DNA of 5,693 bases, taken from contig JAGHDR010000108.1 in NCBI GenBank assembly GCA_021159825.1, positions 1 through 5,693 on the forward strand, read 5' to 3'. How positions within the stretch are numbered: the first letter of the stretch is position 1; every line of letters begins with the position of its first letter. This document shows, piece by piece, positions 1 to 5,401 of this stretch. The translations under genes and the position numbers were made by a program. The notes below the pieces were generated by a model. That model saw nothing but the letters and a program-made list of their open reading frames with translations. It was not told the origin of the DNA and searched no databases. This DNA is from Deltaproteobacteria bacterium (GTDB lineage: Bacteria > Desulfobacterota > DSM-4660 > Desulfatiglandales > Desulfatiglandaceae).

Positions 1-240
1 CGTTTGGTATTGCCGAAGCAAAAATGCAATCTTTTCATCCAGTCCGTTTTCCTTCATAAAACACCGATACGCCGCAACCGTTGTGGAAAACCCATCGGGT
101 ACACGCACCCCGGCGCCCGAAAGACCCCGCAGCATTTCACCTAGTGAGGCGCTCTTACCCCCCACAAGGGCAGTATCTTCATAGCCGACATCGGTCAACG
201 ACAAGACGTATTGGCTTTGTTCCGAACCATTTTTATCCAT
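1..240 (-). CDS. ppsA: Phosphoenolpyruvate synthase, N-terminal 80 residues (partial, runs off left edge)
   Basis: PEP synthase converts ATP, pyruvate and water to AMP, phosphate and PEP in the cytoplasm and feeds gluconeogenesis. Reading the minus strand from the ATG at 240-238 gives 80 uninterrupted codons to the window edge. Residues 26-37 read [12 protein letters not shown], and residues 45-61 read [17 protein letters not shown]. These are the start of the PPDK/PEP-synthase nucleotide-binding domain. K29 is the equivalent of the ATP-binding lysine (K25 in the ppdK product of this window). The form '[10 protein letters not shown]...VPDGF.TT..AYR' is typical of PpsA rather than PPDK, which has 'GGKGANL.EM...VPPGF.ITTEAC'. 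The start is supported by a weak GAGAG ribosome-binding site about 6 nt upstream and by alignment of the motif near the N-terminus. The catalytic histidine and C-terminal domains lie outside the window, so intactness cannot be judged. The gene is divergent from the receiver gene. Confidence 0.88.
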   Translation of the reverse strand, partial: MDKNGSEQSQYVLSLTDVGYEDTALVGGKSASLGEMLRGLSGAGVRVPDGFSTTVAAYRCFMKENGLDEKIAFLLRQYQT

Positions 241-283
241 TTTCGCTCTCGTTTGTAAAACCCGACATTTTCGATTTACGCTT

Positions 284-321
284 ACGGCTTTTGACATCTT
301 TCAAAACAGGTCAAAAGCCGT
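284..321. repeat. Perfect 12-bp inverted repeat in the ppsA/receiver divergent intergenic region
   Basis: ACGGCTTTTGAC at 284-295 is matched exactly by its reverse complement GTCAAAAGCCGT at 310-321, with a 14-nt spacer. There is no T run on either side, so a simple intrinsic terminator is unlikely. A second dyad overlaps it: GTCAA (310-314), six bases, TTGAC (321-325). TTGAC therefore occurs three times, at 291, at 310 (inverted) and at 321. Its location between two divergent starts suggests an operator or a transcript hairpin in the receiver-gene or ppsA leader. That role is inference; the symmetry itself is directly visible. Confidence 0.55.
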
Positions 322-348
322 TGACACTTTTTAAAACGGAAGTATAGG
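321..348 (+). promoter_or_regulatory. Possible sigma70-type promoter for the receiver gene
   Basis: A perfect -35 hexamer TTGACA (321-326) is followed after 16 bp by TATAGG (343-348), which matches four of six -10 positions. Transcription would start near 355, almost on top of the ATG at 360. If this promoter is real, the in-frame ATG at 399 becomes the more likely translation start, with a leader of about 44 nt. The -35 overlaps the right arm of the inverted repeat, so a protein bound there could block it. Prediction by eye only. Confidence 0.3.
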
Positions 349-359
349 GTCATCTACCC

Positions 360-827
360 ATGCGGGTCAAGAAAGAAGGGGAAAGGTGTTTTTTGTTTAT
401 GAAAGATACCATTTTTTTCTCTGATTCCATCAGTCCACCGGATATCAAGGATCGGGATAAATTAAAACAGATCCGGGGAGCACGGATACTGCTGGTAGAG
501 GATAATGAAATCAACCAGCAGGTTGCAGAGGAGCTGCTGGCGCAAAAAGGTCTGATCGTAGACATTGCCGATAACGGGAAAAAGGCCGTTGAGATGGTCC
601 GGACGACCAAATACGATGCGGTGCTCATGGACATCCGGATGCCGGTGATGGGGGGATTTGAGGCCACCGACCACATACGTGATCTGGAACAGGATCCCCA
701 ATCTTCAATACCGATCATCGCCATGACCGCCCATGCCATGTCCGGAGACCGGGAAAAAAGCATGGAAGCGGGTATGAACGACCATGTCACCAAGCCCATT
801 GATCCGAATCAGCTTTTTCAACCCTGA
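360..827 (+). CDS. CheY-like response-regulator receiver domain; 5' piece of a frameshifted receiver-Hpt gene
   Basis: This piece encodes a single phosphoacceptor receiver domain, cytoplasmic, which would take a phosphoryl group from a kinase or Hpt protein. The domain spans about residues 40-155. Visible active-site residues are the acidic pair E47/D48 in 'ILLVEDNEINQQVAEELL', phosphoacceptor D91 in 'VLMDIRMPVMGGFEAT', switch T123 in 'IIAMTAHAM' and K145 in 'DHVTKPID'. The 'VEDNEINQQVA' and 'MNDHVTKPID' signatures are those of receivers at the C-terminus of hybrid histidine kinases. There is no kinase upstream: an in-frame TAG at 345-347 closes the frame and ppsA begins divergently at 240. 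The start could be 360 or the ATG at 399, since residues 1-14 are not domain sequence. The frame ends at TGA 825-827, three codons after a T5 run, while the expected continuation lies in the -1 frame. The domain is otherwise intact. Confidence 0.85.
   Translation: MRVKKEGERCFLFMKDTIFFSDSISPPDIKDRDKLKQIRGARILLVEDNEINQQVAEELLAQKGLIVDIADNGKKAVEMVRTTKYDAVLMDIRMPVMGGFEATDHIRDLEQDPQSSIPIIAMTAHAMSGDREKSMEAGMNDHVTKPIDPNQLFQP
814..818 (+). other. Frameshift point between receiver and Hpt pieces (T5 homopolymer)
   Basis: In the receiver frame the sequence after 'DPNQLF' gives Q-P-stop. From 818 the -1 frame reads STLIKWIKPG, the usual ending of such receivers, and continues without a stop through the Hpt domain to 1537. 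One additional T in this run would restore a single protein. The break is seen directly. Whether it is a true mutation, a phase-variable site or a sequencing or assembly error cannot be told from the sequence. Confidence 0.8.
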
Positions 828-843
828 TCAAATGGATCAAACC

Positions 844-869
844 GGGTGTCGGGGATCGGGTGTCGGGGA
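844..869 (+). repeat. 12-bp direct repeat, period 14 bp, in the receiver-Hpt linker
   Basis: GGGTGTCGGGGA occurs at 844-855 and again at 858-869, separated by two bases. The receiver tail (from 818) and the Hpt domain are in the same frame with both copies present. Removing one 14-bp unit would put them out of frame, so this duplication does not cause the frameshift at 814-818. It encodes only a Gly-rich linker. Confidence 0.75.
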
Positions 870-1537
870 AATGGAAACCGGTTTCCGATTCAACGGTCAA
901 GCAAGCTGGAGCAGGCTTCCCCGATACCCTGCCGGGGATAGAGGTCAAGGCCGCTCTGAAGAGGATCGGGGGCGACAAAAGCTTGTTCAGGAAACTGCTG
1001 ACAAAGTTCTGTGCCAACCACGGCAGTGCCGTTGATGAGATCACAACAGCCCTGGAATCCGGCGACAGGAAAACAGCAATCCACCTTGTCCATACCCTGA
1101 AGGGCATTTCAGGAACCATCGGCGCCCGAAAACTCCACGAAGCCGCAAAAAACCTGGAATCGGCCATAACAGACGAAAAAGAGAAGCTGAATGATCTTAT
1201 CGACCGTGTATCGGATAACCTGAAGATAGTTGTGTTCGGCATTGCCTCCCTTGACGGAACTCAACTTGATGGGAGTCAAACCGAAAAACAGCTGGAGGGT
1301 GCCGGTGAACCGGTTGATATCTCGATGGTCGTTCCCCTGCTGGAAGAACTCAAAACGCTTCTGGAAGTCGATGACATGGATGCGGTAAAAAAACTGGACC
1401 CGCTCAAAAAAGTCTTGAAGGGATCAAATGTCATGAATGAATTGAATGCGATGGCGCAAAGTTTAGGAAATTATGACTCCGAAAAGGCGTTGGAAGAATT
1501 GGCAGGGATTATGGAGAAATTGAAAATTGAAAATTGA
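860..1537 (+). CDS. Hpt (histidine phosphotransfer) domain protein with C-terminal helical extension; 3' piece of the frameshifted receiver-Hpt gene
   Basis: An Hpt domain relays phosphoryl groups between receiver domains through one histidine and has no kinase activity. The domain lies at about residues 25-125 of the frame counted from the GTG at 860. The phosphoacceptor is H78 in 'AIHLVHTLKGISGTIGA', followed by the conserved K81-G82. The preceding 'LPGIEVKAALKRIGGDKSLFRKLLTKF' segment, split as LPGIEVKAALKR and IGGDKSLFRKLL, is the standard first helix pair. Residues 150-225 form a second, helical, acidic segment ('VPLLEELKTLLEVDDMDAV' and 'LGNYDSEKALEELAGIME') of the type found after Hpt domains in deltaproteobacterial hybrid kinases. 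The open frame extends upstream to 818 and includes the receiver tail, so GTG 860 is only a nominal start. No good ribosome-binding site stands before it, and independent translation is doubtful. The last codons (KLKIEN) are encoded by three 7-bp repeats. Confidence 0.82.
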   Translation: MSGKWKPVSDSTVKQAGAGFPDTLPGIEVKAALKRIGGDKSLFRKLLTKFCANHGSAVDEITTALESGDRKTAIHLVHTLKGISGTIGARKLHEAAKNLESAITDEKEKLNDLIDRVSDNLKIVVFGIASLDGTQLDGSQTEKQLEGAGEPVDISMVVPLLEELKTLLEVDDMDAVKKLDPLKKVLKGSNVMNELNAMAQSLGNYDSEKALEELAGIMEKLKIEN

Positions 1538-1539
1538 AA
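1519..1539 (+). repeat. Three tandem 7-bp repeats (ATTGAAA) across the Hpt stop codon
   Basis: ATTGAAA is repeated perfectly at 1519-1525, 1526-1532 and 1533-1539. The TGA stop (1535-1537) lies inside the third copy. Because the unit is 7 bp, gain or loss of one copy would alter the reading frame and the C-terminus. Confidence 0.85.
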
Positions 1540-1686
1540 GAAGAGCGCCTCCTGCTTCGGATGTTCGAAAAATGGGCTGAAAAAAGAAAAAAAGGCTGAT
1601 CGCCGATTGAATGTTGTTGAATAAACACGCCGTTTTTGATACGTGTGAAGGATTAGAGAATAGAGTTACCCTTGATTCATCTTTCT

Positions 1687-1701
1687 TTTCCAAAGTGGAA
1701 A
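1687..1701 (+). promoter_or_regulatory. Small hairpin just before the FmdB-family start
   Basis: TTTCCA (1687-1692) pairs with TGGAAA (1696-1701) around a 3-nt AAG loop, ending 9 nt before the ATG. It covers the only plausible ribosome-binding purines. It could modulate initiation, or it may be chance, since the stem is only 6 bp. Confidence 0.2.
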
Positions 1702-1710
1702 TAATACACT

Positions 1711-2052
1711 ATGCCCATCTACGAGTACGAATGCCAAAACTGTATGCAACAATTCCAGCGCCTCGTCATGAAAGCGGAAGAGGCGTCGTCCCTGGTTTGT
1801 CCCGATTGCGGCGATACCCGGCTGAAAAGGCTTGTGTCCCGGGTGGCCTACCACCTGTCGGAAGGGGATCGGATTGACAGCTATGATCCTTCGGCCGGAC
1901 AAAGCGATGCTTTCATGAAAGACACCCGTAACATCGGGCTGCATGCCAAAAAACGCGCCCGGGAGATGGGGGTTGACCTTGGCAGCGGCTTTGACGCCAA
2001 AGTGGAAAAATTGAGGACCCATCCGGGCTCCGTGCTTGACGGCACCGAATAG
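1711..2052 (+). CDS. FmdB-family zinc-ribbon protein
   Basis: The 113-residue product begins MPIYEYECQNC, the hallmark of the FmdB/CxxC zinc-ribbon family. Two CxxC knuckles are visible, C8-x2-C11 and C30-x2-C33 (CPDC), and together they would bind one zinc. After residue 45 the protein is polar and probably extended: 'SYDPSAGQSDAFMKDTRN' and a conserved-looking tail 'KLRTHPGSVL'. The family was named from a gene next to formamidase, and its molecular role is not established; a regulatory role is only presumed. This is the first gene of a same-strand run with the 107-residue hypothetical gene, the 56-residue membrane protein gene and ppdK. The ATG at 1711 has no strong ribosome-binding site. 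The only purine-rich stretch (AGTGGAAA, 1694-1701) sits in a small hairpin. Confidence 0.88.
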   Translation: MPIYEYECQNCMQQFQRLVMKAEEASSLVCPDCGDTRLKRLVSRVAYHLSEGDRIDSYDPSAGQSDAFMKDTRNIGLHAKKRAREMGVDLGSGFDAKVEKLRTHPGSVLDGTE

Positions 2053-2063
2053 AGGAACCATAA

Positions 2064-2387
2064 ATGGCCGGAAAAGGCGATGTCGTCCTGATTTATCACG
2101 AGAACAATCCAACCGTTTTTGCGCGTGTGGAAGATATCAAACCGGATTTTAAGAAAGACTGGTACCATATCACCCTGTTGCTGCTCACCATCCCCACCCA
2201 GACTGTTACGTGGATACTTAAAGACATTTATATTGAAGGTGAAGCGTTTACCATGGACGATAAACCCATGAGATTGGAGGCGGTCAAAAGGGTCGTGCCG
2301 GAAGAGGTAAAAAAGCAATCTGTGAAGGATAATAGACGGAAACCCTCTCAAAAACGGGGCGACGTTGTTCCATTCAAAAAACCCTGA
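2064..2387 (+). CDS. Conserved-looking hypothetical protein, 107 residues, function unknown
   Basis: No function is assigned. The product has no signal peptide and no clear membrane helix. The core (about residues 4-78) alternates hydrophobic and polar residues as in a small beta-rich domain: 'GDVVLIYHENNPTVFARVED', 'DWYHITLLLLTIPTQTVTWI', then an acidic 'YIEGEAFTMDDKPMRLE'. The last 30 residues (from about V77) are strongly basic, lysine- and arginine-rich and probably disordered. From memory, similar short proteins occur in Desulfobacterota, but I cannot verify this here. The ATG is 11 bp after the FmdB-family stop and is preceded by AGAGGAA (2052-2058), a good ribosome-binding site. The spacing indicates cotranscription with the neighbouring genes up to ppdK. 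Confidence 0.8.
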   Translation: MAGKGDVVLIYHENNPTVFARVEDIKPDFKKDWYHITLLLLTIPTQTVTWILKDIYIEGEAFTMDDKPMRLEAVKRVVPEEVKKQSVKDNRRKPSQKRGDVVPFKKP

Positions 2388-2408
2388 AAGGAAATCCTGA
2401 GCCATTCC

Positions 2409-2579
2409 ATGAACAAATTCTATATATTCCTTTTTCGTGCGGTTCTCGCAACCGTTTTCGCCGTTATCGTTTCCCGGCTTTTCTTTCAGGATGCGTCCTT
2501 CATCAAGGTCGCCGGTCTGGGAGCTGCGCTGCTGGGCTTTAGCTATCTATTTGAACATATTAGAAAAAAAGATCAATAA
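2409..2579 (+). CDS. Small two-helix membrane protein, 56 residues, function unknown
   Basis: This short gene fits between the hypothetical gene and ppdK. ATG 2409 to TAA 2577-2579 encodes 56 residues. Two hydrophobic segments are visible: about residues 5-22 ('YIFLFRAVLATVFAVIVS') and 31-48 ('FIKVAGLGAALLGFSYLF'). They are joined by a short FFQDAS turn and followed by a charged tail EHIRKKDQ. Positive residues at both ends (K3; R52, K53, K54) suggest a hairpin with both termini in the cytoplasm. The gap from the upstream stop is 21 bp, and the nearest Shine-Dalgarno-like AAGGA (2388-2392) is 16 nt from the ATG, so translation may depend on coupling. Its TAA merges into the ribosome-binding site of ppdK (TAAGGAGG), which implies coupled expression. 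I do not recognise the family. The hydrophobic pattern and packed operon position support a real gene. Confidence 0.72.
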   Translation: MNKFYIFLFRAVLATVFAVIVSRLFFQDASFIKVAGLGAALLGFSYLFEHIRKKDQ

Positions 2580-2584
2580 GGAGG
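2577..2584 (+). promoter_or_regulatory. Strong ribosome-binding site of ppdK, overlapping the upstream stop codon
   Basis: TAAGGAGG combines the TAA stop of the 56-residue protein with a near-consensus Shine-Dalgarno. It is only 3 nt from the ATG at 2588 and 6 nt from the in-frame GTG at 2591, so the second codon is a competing start. The overlap favours translational coupling. Confidence 0.75.
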
Positions 2585-2587
2585 ATT

Positions 2588-5386
2588 ATGGTGAAAAACA
2601 GACAATTTGTGTACCCTTTTAGCAAAGGGGATGGAAAAAACAAAACGCTTCTGGGAGGAAAAGGGGCTAATCTTTGTGAGATGACCCAGATCGGACTACC
2701 TGTGCCACCGGGTTTTGTTATCACCACCGAAGCGTGCCTGGACCATCTGGAACAAAAAAAATCCGGTCTTAACCCGGGATTGTCTGAACAGATACGGATT
2801 GCCATGGCGGCGCTTGAAAAAGAGACGGGGAAAAAATTCGGTGACCCGGCCAGCCCCCTTCTGGTATCGGTACGATCCGGCGCCGCCATGAGCATGCCGG
2901 GCATGATGGATACCATTTTGAACCTGGGGCTCAATGAAGAATCGGTCAAAGGGCTGATCAAAATTTCAAAGAATGAACGCTTTGTATACGATTTATACCG
3001 AAGGCTGATCCAACTTTTCGGAACCATCGCTCTGGACATAAATGATGAAGATTTTAGCATTATTTTCGATAAGATAAAGAAAGAAAATAAAGTAGAAGAA
3101 GATGTTGATCTGGATGCGGCCGCCCTCAAGAAAACATGCGAAGCGTTCCTGGATGTGGTTGAAAAAAAGACGGGTAAACCCTTTCCCCAGGACCCCTACG
3201 TTCAACTGAACATGGCCGTGGAAGCGGTATTCGGTTCCTGGATGGGAAAACGGGCCATCGATTACAGACGGGAGTTCAAAATCACCAAGGAGATGGCCAA
3301 CGGAACGGCGGTAAATATCTGCACCATGGTTTTCGGAAACATGGGAAACGACAGCGCCACCGGCGTGGCCTTTACCCGGGATCCCGCCAACGGAGAAAAT
3401 CGATTCTTCGGGGAATACATGATCAATGCTCAGGGGGAAGACGTGGTTGCCGGCATTCGAACCCCCCTGCCCATCCGTAAATTGCGTAGGGAAATGCCGG
3501 ACGTTTATCCGGAGCTGGTGAAATTGCGGCACACCCTCGAGAACCACTACCGCGAGGTCCAGGATCTCGAATTCACCATTGAAAACAAGAAGCTGTATTG
3601 CTTGCAAACCCGAAGCGCCAAAATGAACGCTGTTGCCCTCATTAAAACATCCATCGACATGGTCAATGAAGGGCTTATTTCCGAAGAAGAGGCCCTGCTG
3701 CGCATTCAGCCCGACATGCTGGAACAGCTTCTTCATCCTCGCCTTGATCCCGAAGCCAAAGCGGATGTCCTGGCTCAGGGCCTGGCGGCATCCCCCGGGG
3801 CCGCATCGGGCAAAATGGTTTTTGATGCGGACCGGGCCGAGAACAAAGCGAAACTGGGAGAAAAAGTGATCCTGGTCAGGCAGGAAACCAAACCCGAAGA
3901 CATTCACGGCTTTTTCGCAGCGCAGGGAATCCTGACCAGCCGGGGCGGAAAAACGTCTCACGCCGCTGTGGTGGCCCGAAGCATGGGAAAGCCCTGCGTG
4001 TCAGGCTGTGAGGCCATTACCATAGACGACGGCGCCCGTGAAGCCGTAATCGGTGGAATGACCCTCAGGGAAGGGGAAATGATCACCATCGACGGTACCA
4101 CCGGGAATGTTTACGGGGGCAACGTGCCCACCATTGAACCGGAATTTGTGGAAGATCTGCTGGTACTGTTGGAGTGGGCGGACGAAATCAGCGACCTTAA
4201 AGTCATGGCCAATGCCGACACCCCTGACACCGTTGCCGAAGCCAGGAAATATGGCGCCGTTGGGATCGGTCTGTGTCGAACGGAAAGAATGTTCAACCAA
4301 CAGGAAAGACTCCCGGTGGTCCAGGAAATGATCCTGGCGGAAAGCACCTCCGAACGTCAGGCGGCGCTTAACAAACTTCTTCCCTTTCAGCGAAACGATT
4401 TCAAGGAAATTTTTCGCCTGATGGACGGATACCCGGTGACCATACGCCTGCTGGATCCGCCCATTCACGAATTTCTGCCTTCCGCTGATGAACTTATCGG
4501 CGAAATTAATAAGCTTCGGGAACTGAAACAAACCATTGAAGGCATGGGCAACCTTCCGGATACGCTTCAGCTCATTGACCCTGAACTCCATGGCCATTAT
4601 GCGGCCAACCTTGATGCCATGCTGGCGGGCCTGCAGGAATTGAAATCCAAACACCTGGAAGGGCCCATGATTGAAAACAAAGAACGGATGCTCAGAAAGG
4701 TCAGGGACCTGACGGAGGTCAATCCCATGCTGGGTCACCGTGGCGTCAGACTGGGCATCACCTACCCCGAGATCTACGCCATGCAAATAAGAGCCGTGCT
4801 GGAGGCCGCTGCGGAGCACCTTCGAGAAGGGGGCCGGGTGTCCCCGGAAATCATGATCCCCCAGGTATGCACCCTGCAGGAACTCAAGTGGGTGCATGGC
4901 TACGTCACTGAAATAAAGAAGGATGTAGAGAAAAAGTTTGGCATTTCCATCCCCTTTGAATTCGGAACCATGATAGAAGTGGTCCGGGCCTGCATGCGCG
5001 CGGGCCGGATCGCGGAGCTGGCCGAATTCATGTCCTTCGGCACCAACGACCTCACCCAGGCCACCTTCTCTTTTTCCAGGGAGGATGCCGAAAACAAATT
5101 CCTGCCCCTCTATGAAGACTTGAGCATTCTTGAAAACAATCCGTTTGAAGTACTGGATATCAAGGGAGTTGGCCGACTCATGAAAATGACGATCAAGTGG
5201 GCCAGAAAAACCCGGCCCGGAATGACAGTGGGAATTTGCGGCGAGCAGGGCGGGCATCCCGAATCCATCCGGTTCTGCCACCATATCAAGATGTCCTATG
5301 TTTCCTGCTCACCCCCGAGGGTTCCCATCGCCAGGCTGGCTGCAGCACACGCCAAAATAAAGGAGAAGGAATTCGTGTTTGATTAA
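2588..5386 (+). CDS. ppdK: Pyruvate, phosphate dikinase
   Basis: PPDK catalyses reversible ATP + phosphate + pyruvate to AMP + PPi + PEP in the cytoplasm. The 932-residue product is complete. Order: ATP-grasp nucleotide-binding domain (about 1-345), swivelling phosphohistidine domain (about 390-515), PEP/pyruvate-binding TIM barrel (about 535-925). Key residues are K25 (GGKGANL), R96 (SVRSG), D326/E328 and Q340/R342 (DLEFTIE...LQTR), catalytic H458 with regulatory-type T456 (GGKTSHAAVVAR), R564 (CRTERMF), R620 (IRLLDPP), E797 (GTMIEVVRA), N820 (FGTNDLTQ) and catalytic C884 (GICGEQGG). All match Clostridium symbiosum PPDK positions K22 to R617 with an offset of 3-5. After R620 the offset becomes about 52, so about 50 extra residues lie between R620 and E797, probably at about 640-695. 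The lid motif reads GICGEQGGHP and SPPRVP, where GICGEHGGDP and SPFRVP are usual. The gene is last in its run, 8 bp after the small membrane gene, and is followed by a terminator. Confidence 0.97.
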   Translation: MVKNRQFVYPFSKGDGKNKTLLGGKGANLCEMTQIGLPVPPGFVITTEACLDHLEQKKSGLNPGLSEQIRIAMAALEKETGKKFGDPASPLLVSVRSGAAMSMPGMMDTILNLGLNEESVKGLIKISKNERFVYDLYRRLIQLFGTIALDINDEDFSIIFDKIKKENKVEEDVDLDAAALKKTCEAFLDVVEKKTGKPFPQDPYVQLNMAVEAVFGSWMGKRAIDYRREFKITKEMANGTAVNICTMVFGNMGNDSATGVAFTRDPANGENRFFGEYMINAQGEDVVAGIRTPLPIRKLRREMPDVYPELVKLRHTLENHYREVQDLEFTIENKKLYCLQTRSAKMNAVALIKTSIDMVNEGLISEEEALLRIQPDMLEQLLHPRLDPEAKADVLAQGLAASPGAASGKMVFDADRAENKAKLGEKVILVRQETKPEDIHGFFAAQGILTSRGGKTSHAAVVARSMGKPCVSGCEAITIDDGAREAVIGGMTLREGEMITIDGTTGNVYGGNVPTIEPEFVEDLLVLLEWADEISDLKVMANADTPDTVAEARKYGAVGIGLCRTERMFNQQERLPVVQEMILAESTSERQAALNKLLPFQRNDFKEIFRLMDGYPVTIRLLDPPIHEFLPSADELIGEINKLRELKQTIEGMGNLPDTLQLIDPELHGHYAANLDAMLAGLQELKSKHLEGPMIENKERMLRKVRDLTEVNPMLGHRGVRLGITYPEIYAMQIRAVLEAAAEHLREGGRVSPEIMIPQVCTLQELKWVHGYVTEIKKDVEKKFGISIPFEFGTMIEVVRACMRAGRIAELAEFMSFGTNDLTQATFSFSREDAENKFLPLYEDLSILENNPFEVLDIKGVGRLMKMTIKWARKTRPGMTVGICGEQGGHPESIRFCHHIKMSYVSCSPPRVPIARLAAAHAKIKEKEFVFD

Positions 5387-5401
5387 AAGACCAACCCAGT
5401 T

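Noticed and set aside
81..347. Plus-strand open frame of 88 codons at the left end
   Set aside because: It overlaps the ppsA start antisense. The minus-strand reading has clear PEP synthase motifs, and this one has none.
813..821. Programmed -1 ribosomal frameshifting at CTT TTT CAA
   Set aside because: The codon phasing does not give an X XXY YYZ slippery heptamer, since the A-site CAA re-pairs poorly as TCA. No strong downstream pseudoknot or hairpin was evident. A plain one-base loss explains the data.
784..1035. 83-codon frame bridging the receiver and Hpt pieces
   Set aside because: It is in the third frame and encodes neither the receiver tail nor Hpt sequence, so it does not connect the two domains.
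1519..1539. CRISPR-like array
   Set aside because: The repeats are 7 bp with no spacers. This is a simple tandem repeat.
1636..1664. Promoter TTGATA-N17-AATAGA upstream of the FmdB-family gene
   Set aside because: Only three of six -10 positions match, and other spacings are no better. A promoter for the four-gene run probably exists in 1538-1710, but I cannot place it.
2993..3961. Minus-strand open frame of 322 codons
   Set aside because: It is antisense to conserved ATP-grasp and phosphohistidine-domain sequence of ppdK, with no family resemblance of its own.
4001..5284. Long open frame on the minus strand (427 codons) inside ppdK
   Set aside because: It lies wholly antisense to ppdK, shows no recognisable domain, and has the odd composition expected of a codon-bias shadow. 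The ppdK motifs are continuous through the region.
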